The position numbers and the translations under genes were made by a program. A stretch of 25,050 nt of DNA from DATADF01 sp046263155 (GTDB lineage Bacteria > Actinomycetota > CADDZG01 > WHSQ01). The notes beneath the pieces are model-generated. The model made no database searches and had not been told where the DNA came from. It saw nothing but the letters and a program-made list of their open reading frames with translations. Numbering within the stretch: the stretch's first letter is position 1; each line of letters begins with the position of its first letter. Location of the stretch: assembly GCA_046263155.1 (NCBI GenBank), contig JBHELF010000081.1, forward strand, positions 1-25,050. The letters are read 5' to 3'. Below, in pieces: positions 21,311-25,050 of the stretch.

Positions 21311-22243
21311 CTCGACGATCGAATCGATCTCTCGAAGATCATCGGCGGTGAGCTCGACGTCTCCGGCCCCGGCATTTTCGGCCACATGCTCCGGCGAACG
21401 GGAGCCCGCGATGGCTCCGGTGACGCCCTCCTGATGGAAGACCCAGGCAAGGGCAAGCTGGGCGACGGTGATCGCTAGGCGTTCCGCCACTGCCGAAAGG
21501 CGCTCCACGATCGCGAGATTCCTCTCGAATTTACCGGGGGCGAAGAACTCGCGGTAGTAACCGGCCCCGATGTCGCCCCGCCTCCAATCGTCGGCCTCGA
21601 ATTTCGTGCTCGCCGTTATCGCTCCGCTGAGCAGCCCGTAAGCGAGCGGGCCGTAGCAAATGATCCCGGTCCCGTTCGTCGCGCAAAACGAGAAGAGCTC
21701 CTCCTTTCCCGATCGATGGAGGAGAGAGAAATGTGGTTGCAGCGAGTCCACATGATGGATGGGCTCGCATCGTTCAATCAATGTGCGGTCGAAATTCGAA
21801 ACACCGATCCAGCGCACCAGTCCCTCTTCGACGAGTCCGGCCATGGCTTCCCAGGTCTCCTCGACCGGAGTCGAGTGGTCGGGCCAATGAAGCTGATAGA
21901 GGTCGATGACGTCGCGGCCGAGGCGACGCATACTGCCCTCGATGCCGCGGCGCACTCCGTCGCGGTCAAACCCGCTGCCGCCGGGTCCCGGCGCAAGCTT
22001 CGTGAAGACCATCACATCGTCTCGGTCCTCGAGGGCACGCCCGATGAATTCCTCGGAGCGTCCGTGACCGTAAACCTCAGCGGTATCGCACCAGGTCATT
22101 CCGGAGTCCCCCGCGGTTCGGATCGCCTGAATCACTTGGTCGGAAGAGGGGCCCTTACCCCAGATGCCTCCGCCAGCCTCCCAGCCTCCGAAGCCGACTA
22201 CGGATATCTCCGGCCCGCGATGGCCTAGACGTTGTGTGCGCAT
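21302..22243 (-). CDS. Aldo/keto reductase
   Basis: This 313-residue NADPH-dependent oxidoreductase has the family tetrad: Asp53 and Tyr58 in WCDTAEVYGHGRSEE, Lys82 in VFTKLAP and His119 in YQLHWPD. GVSNFD (about 151-156) and GAIAGSRSPEHVAENAGA supply the cofactor-binding C-terminal motif. The substrate is unknown; the sequence is of the general YajO/IolS-like type. It follows the PNPOx-like gene after 9 bp on the same strand. A TAGGTT hexamer made partly of that gene's stop codon lies 6 nt before ATG 22243, so it may also have its own leaderless transcript. The 3' end overlaps the convergent lipoprotein gene by 9 bases. Confidence 0.93.
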   Translation of the reverse strand: MRTQRLGHRGPEISVVGFGGWEAGGGIWGKGPSSDQVIQAIRTAGDSGMTWCDTAEVYGHGRSEEFIGRALEDRDDVMVFTKLAPGPGGSGFDRDGVRRGIEGSMRRLGRDVIDLYQLHWPDHSTPVEETWEAMAGLVEEGLVRWIGVSNFDRTLIERCEPIHHVDSLQPHFSLLHRSGKEELFSFCATNGTGIICYGPLAYGLLSGAITASTKFEADDWRRGDIGAGYYREFFAPGKFERNLAIVERLSAVAERLAITVAQLALAWVFHQEGVTGAIAGSRSPEHVAENAGAGDVELTADDLREIDSIVESG

Positions 22244-22249
22244 CCGGGA

Positions 22250-22255
22250 AACCTA
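22250..22255 (-). promoter_or_regulatory. Putative -10 element of the aldo/keto reductase gene
   Basis: TAGGTT fits TANNNT and ends 6 nt before ATG 22243. Its first three bases are the TAG stop of the upstream gene. No ribosome site is seen. Confidence 0.45.
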
Positions 22256-22717
22256 ACGAAGCCTGCGATGGTCCCAAGATGTCGTCCACCCCAGGGGGAG
22301 TTTCAGTCCCACTCGCTTCTGCGCTTGACGCTCGATCTCGAGACGAGGCCCTTCATCAAAGAGCAGGCCCGTGTGTGGGAATGTGTACTTGTCGTAGAGC
22401 AACTCGCCAATGCCTGCGACCGCGTCGTAGTCGGTAATCGTCTCGACGGAACCTCTGACGAGGACACCGCGCAGTTCGTTGTATGCACTTCCCTCTTCGA
22501 CGAGGACCGCGCAGCGTGGATCGCGCTTCACGTTTTGAGCCTTCTGACTTTTCGCGTACGTCCACATCAGCAAGTCGTCGTCGACCGCGACAAACCACAT
22601 GGCGGTGGAGTGCGGGTAGCCCTTCGTTCCAACGGTCGTCAAGACTGCGTTCAGGGGAAGAGATAGCAGGTGGCGAACCTCCTCGAGGCTCATGGATACG
22701 TCTTGCCGCGGGCTCAT
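22253..22717 (-). CDS. Pyridoxamine-5'-phosphate-oxidase-like flavin/F420-binding protein
   Basis: The 154-residue split-barrel protein has the typical start of the family, LSLPLNAVLTTVGTKGYPHSTAMWFV (about 19-44). LLMWTYAKSQKAQNVKRDPRCAVLVE follows, in which residues after the strand contact the cofactor phosphate. The general fold binds FMN, F420 or haem. In actinobacteria many such proteins are F420-dependent, and an F420/NADP oxidoreductase family gene lies elsewhere in this window, but the cofactor here is inferred. ATG 22717 is taken; ATG 22693 is an alternative. TAGGCT lies 8 nt upstream. It probably forms a two-gene unit with the aldo/keto reductase. Confidence 0.85.
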   Translation of the reverse strand: MSPRQDVSMSLEEVRHLLSLPLNAVLTTVGTKGYPHSTAMWFVAVDDDLLMWTYAKSQKAQNVKRDPRCAVLVEEGSAYNELRGVLVRGSVETITDYDAVAGIGELLYDKYTFPHTGLLFDEGPRLEIERQAQKRVGLKLPLGWTTSWDHRRLR

Positions 22718-22725
22718 CCTGGCGG

Positions 22726-22731
22726 AGCCTA
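22726..22731 (-). promoter_or_regulatory. Putative -10 element of the PNPOx-like gene
   Basis: TAGGCT fits TANNNT and ends 8 nt before ATG 22717. The same hexamer occurs on the opposite strand at 22750-22755 for the divergent phospholipase gene. Confidence 0.4.
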
Positions 22732-22749
22732 GCCAAGCCGCTCTGGGGA

Positions 22750-22755
22750 TAGGCT
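22750..22755 (+). promoter_or_regulatory. Putative -10 element of the patatin-like gene
   Basis: TAGGCT fits TANNNT and ends 9 nt before GTG 22765. It lies in the 47-bp divergent spacer shared with the PNPOx-like gene. Confidence 0.35.
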
Positions 22756-22764
22756 GCCCAATTC

Positions 22765-23772
22765 GTGAAACGAGGCCTGGTACTCGGCGCCGGCGGACTC
22801 GTCGGAATGGGCTATCACGCGGGAGTCCTGAGGGCCCTGGACAAGTGGGGCGTCGACGTAACCGATGCGGACGTCGTTGTCGGCACCAGCGCGGGATCGA
22901 TCATTGCTTCCTATCTCGCGTCCGGCTGGGACCAAAGCGATTTCTACGAATACGCGCATGGCCGGCATCGGGACGCGATCAGCGATGCAGAACGCGAGAG
23001 CGCCCCCCATCGCCTGTTCGAACCTCTGTGGCATTCGCGAAACGAGCGCGTCAGGCGCGGCATCGGATCTCTCTTTGCCGTGGCCTCCTCGCGGGGCTAT
23101 ATCCCCCGCAACGTCGGAGGCCTCATACCCGGGCCCATCAAGCGAGCGTTTCCATCGGGTCTGTTTTCGACCGAGAAGACCCATGAGCGGCTCCACCGCA
23201 ACCTGCCCGGGGAGTGGCCGCGGCCCGGATTGTTCATCTGCGCCGCCGACCTCTACACCGGACAAAGAATCGTCTTCGGCAAGGAGGGGGCGCCGGAAGC
23301 GTCGTTGCCCGACGCCGTGCTCGCATCGACGGCGATACCCGGGATGTTTCGCCCCGTCCGCATCGGCGAGCGCCATTACGTGGACGGCGGAATCGTGAGC
23401 GCCACCTCTCTCGATCTGGCCGTGGAGGAGGGGTGCAGCCACATCCTCTGCATTGCCCCGCTCGGCTATCGAAGCGAGGGCGAGCTGATCGCCCGCGAAC
23501 CCCGCATCTGGCCGGCAATGGTTGCCCGAGGGCTGTTCGCCCGGACGTTAGCCCGCGAGGTGAGAGACGCGCGGGAGCGCGGTGTCGAGGTCCTCGTTTT
23601 TCGGCCGTGGCTGAAGGAACTCCGGGCGCAGGGCGCCAACACCATGCGTCGGTACGACCGAGCCGTCGTTACGGACGCCGCAGTCGAAGGCGCGCTCCAG
23701 GTGCTGGACGAGAACGCGGATGACCCCGTCATCCGAGCATTCACAACGCGTCCTGCCGCAGACGCTCTTTGA
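22765..23772 (+). CDS. Patatin-like phospholipase (RssA/YchK-type)
   Basis: The 335-residue lipid acyl hydrolase carries the patatin catalytic dyad. Its oxyanion-hole loop is GAGGLVGMGYHAGVL (8-22), the nucleophile Ser42 lies in GTSAGS and the catalytic Asp207 in YVDGG. It would release fatty acids from phospholipids or neutral lipids; the substrate is unknown. No signal peptide or transmembrane segment is visible, so it is cytosolic or peripheral. GTG 22765 gives the conserved KRGLVLGAGG start. The stop shares one base with the start of the acyl-CoA synthetase gene (TGATG), so released fatty acids could be activated by the coupled enzyme. Confidence 0.93.
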   Translation: MKRGLVLGAGGLVGMGYHAGVLRALDKWGVDVTDADVVVGTSAGSIIASYLASGWDQSDFYEYAHGRHRDAISDAERESAPHRLFEPLWHSRNERVRRGIGSLFAVASSRGYIPRNVGGLIPGPIKRAFPSGLFSTEKTHERLHRNLPGEWPRPGLFICAADLYTGQRIVFGKEGAPEASLPDAVLASTAIPGMFRPVRIGERHYVDGGIVSATSLDLAVEEGCSHILCIAPLGYRSEGELIAREPRIWPAMVARGLFARTLAREVRDARERGVEVLVFRPWLKELRAQGANTMRRYDRAVVTDAAVEGALQVLDENADDPVIRAFTTRPAADAL

Positions 23773-25050
23773 TGGGACGGTTCGAAGCCCTCAAGACACT
23801 GGGCGAGTTACTGGATCCGCGCGTCACCAAACGTCTCTACGATGCCGGCGCGATCGACGTCAGAACTCCGATCACCATCGCTCGCTCACTTCCGTGGCTC
23901 ATGGGGCGAGGCCCGACGCTCGGAATCAGTTCCAAGATGCACGCCTACTCTTTGCCGGACAAACCGGCGATTCACGATCGCCGTGGCACCCTCACGTGGA
24001 AGGAATTGGACCACCGGGCGAACCAAGCCGCGCGCGCTTTCGAGTCGCTTGGGTTCGGTGCCGGCGGCAACATCGCGCTCATGCTGCGCAACGGGCGCGA
24101 GTTCGCCGAGACGATTCTCGGGACCCAAAAGATCGGCGCACGTTCGTCGCCGCTAAACACTTGGGCCAAGCCCAAGGAATTAAAGACCACGATTGTGAAC
24201 AGCCGACCGTCCGCACTGATCTACGACACGGCACATACAGATCAAGTAAGGGCCGCCGTGCCCGAGGGGCTGCCACTCTTCTTCGTTGGTGATCCAAGCA
24301 CGGCGATTGAAGGATCTGAGGCTTATGAAGAACTTCTGCGGGGACAGGACTCCACTCCACCCCCGCCGTTTACGCGCTCTCGCGGAGAGGCCAAGGTCGT
24401 TATCCATACGTCGGGCACGACCGGCACTCCCAAGGGCGCAGCGCGTGGTACCTCTGCAGCCGGCTTGGGGGCCCTGTCGCATCTCCTCAGAGTCATCCCC
24501 TTCCACCGCGACGACACAATCGTCGTTCCGGCCCCCATGTTTCACTCCTTCGGCCTGGCCGCGTTCGTCTTCGCCACCGCGCTCGGTTCCACCATGGTCC
24601 TTCCCGAGAAGTTCGAACCGCAGGAGACGCTGTCATTGATCGAGCGCCACCGTGCGACATCCCTATCCGTCGTCCCGGTGATGATTCGGCGCATCGTCGA
24701 TCTGGACCCCGAGGTCAGAAACAAGTACGACCTCTCGAGTCTCCGCATCGTCCTCGCGAGCGGATCGGTTCTGTCCGAGGACCTGAGGCGGGCCGCGATC
24801 CAGGTTTTCGGGCCCGTCCTTTACGACCTGTATGGATCCACGGAAGCCGGCTGGATCGCGATCGCGACTCCACAGGATCTTCGGATCAAGCCGCGGAGCG
24901 TCGGCAAACCGACTCCGGGCATCGATGTCGCAATCTTCTCGGACGACGGCCGCCGCCTTCCTCCTGGGGTCACCGGCGAGATCCACGTCAAGAGCGACGT
25001 GCTGTTCGAGGGCTATACGTCCGGCGAGACGAAAGGTCAGCGCGAGGGCT
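23772..25050 (+). CDS. Fatty-acid/AMP-dependent acyl-CoA synthetase (C-terminus cut by window edge)
   Basis: The frame from ATG 23772 stays open to base 25050, about 426 residues of an adenylate-forming ligase of roughly 540. It has the AMP-binding P-loop IHTSGTTGTPKGA (about 216-228), the acyl-pocket region APMFHSFGLAAF (about 257-268), the A5 motif LYDLYGSTEAG (about 354-364) and the start of the GEIHVKSDVLFEGY segment. It should activate a fatty acid to its CoA thioester through an acyl-adenylate. The N-terminal 50 residues before the AMP-binding domain (KRLYDAGAIDVRTPITIARSL-like) resemble long-chain FadD-type enzymes of actinobacteria. It is translationally coupled to the patatin-like phospholipase. 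The chain length of its substrate is unknown. Confidence 0.93.
   Translation, partial: MGRFEALKTLGELLDPRVTKRLYDAGAIDVRTPITIARSLPWLMGRGPTLGISSKMHAYSLPDKPAIHDRRGTLTWKELDHRANQAARAFESLGFGAGGNIALMLRNGREFAETILGTQKIGARSSPLNTWAKPKELKTTIVNSRPSALIYDTAHTDQVRAAVPEGLPLFFVGDPSTAIEGSEAYEELLRGQDSTPPPPFTRSRGEAKVVIHTSGTTGTPKGAARGTSAAGLGALSHLLRVIPFHRDDTIVVPAPMFHSFGLAAFVFATALGSTMVLPEKFEPQETLSLIERHRATSLSVVPVMIRRIVDLDPEVRNKYDLSSLRIVLASGSVLSEDLRRAAIQVFGPVLYDLYGSTEAGWIAIATPQDLRIKPRSVGKPTPGIDVAIFSDDGRRLPPGVTGEIHVKSDVLFEGYTSGETKGQREG

Noticed and set aside
1..25050. CRISPR array, phage genes, insertion sequences or toxin-antitoxin pairs
   Set aside because: No regularly spaced repeats, transposase or integrase motifs, structural phage proteins or small coupled toxin-like pairs were seen.

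Overview
This is GC-rich, densely coding chromosomal DNA of an actinomycete-type bacterium. The placement rests on several features. A ClpS gene is followed directly by a DUF2017 gene. There are a DUF4383 membrane protein, two class III nucleotide cyclases (one fused to an alpha/beta hydrolase), an F420-type NADP oxidoreductase and a PNPOx-family protein. GTG and TTG starts are common and starts overlap upstream stops. Many genes have no Shine-Dalgarno sequence but a TANNNT -10 hexamer 6-8 nt before the start codon. A soil lineage of Actinomycetota outside the well-studied genera is likely, but the genus cannot be told from the window. I see no phage, transposase, CRISPR array, rRNA or obvious genomic island.

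Layout. 1-2599 (-): the TldD/TldE peptidase pair, with TldE running off the left edge. 2809-3126 (+): a small unknown gene ending in an intrinsic terminator. 3130-5828 (-): an ABC exporter coupled to an HSD10-like dehydrogenase. 5874-7299 (-): an inositol-monophosphatase-family enzyme and an O-methyltransferase. 7337-7864 (+): a two-helix membrane protein. 7896-9739 (-): the hydrolase-cyclase fusion and a cupredoxin lipoprotein. 9809-12400 (+): an F420/NADP oxidoreductase, a TMEM175-like channel, a DUF4383 protein and a zinc-ribbon adenylate cyclase. 12444-13082 (-): tRNA-Arg(CCU) and a small secreted protein. 13180-15360 (+): 6-phosphogluconate dehydrogenase, ClpS, DUF2017 and peroxiredoxin. 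15416-16165 (-): endonuclease IV. 16234-16635 (+): a CBS protein. 16608-18061 (-): a YchF-like P-loop protein and an SRPBCC protein. 18091-18864 (+): a second SDR. 18912-20869 (-): a TerC membrane protein coupled to arginase. About 20870-21310 (+): a lipoprotein. 21302-22717 (-): a PNPOx-like protein and an aldo/keto reductase. 22765 to the right edge (+): a patatin-like phospholipase coupled to an acyl-CoA synthetase.

How the genes work together. Most of the window is housekeeping: proteolysis (TldD/E, ClpS), DNA repair (endonuclease IV), redox defence (Bcp) and central carbon (Gnd). Coupled pairs suggest functional links: a Mn-transport-type TerC with Mn-dependent arginase, a lipid hydrolase with an acyl-CoA synthetase, and a DUF4383 membrane protein with an adenylate cyclase.

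The most notable non-coding signal is a 45-nt hairpin present twice (12569-12613 and 18863-18907). Both copies lie in the same orientation relative to the upstream gene, begin inside the TAG stop codon, and show compensatory or wobble-preserving changes. A different 45-nt palindrome (15368-15412) lies between two other convergent genes. No intergenic stretch exceeds about 210 bases. No complete new multi-gene system is evident; the hairpin family and the leaderless-start architecture are the best leads.
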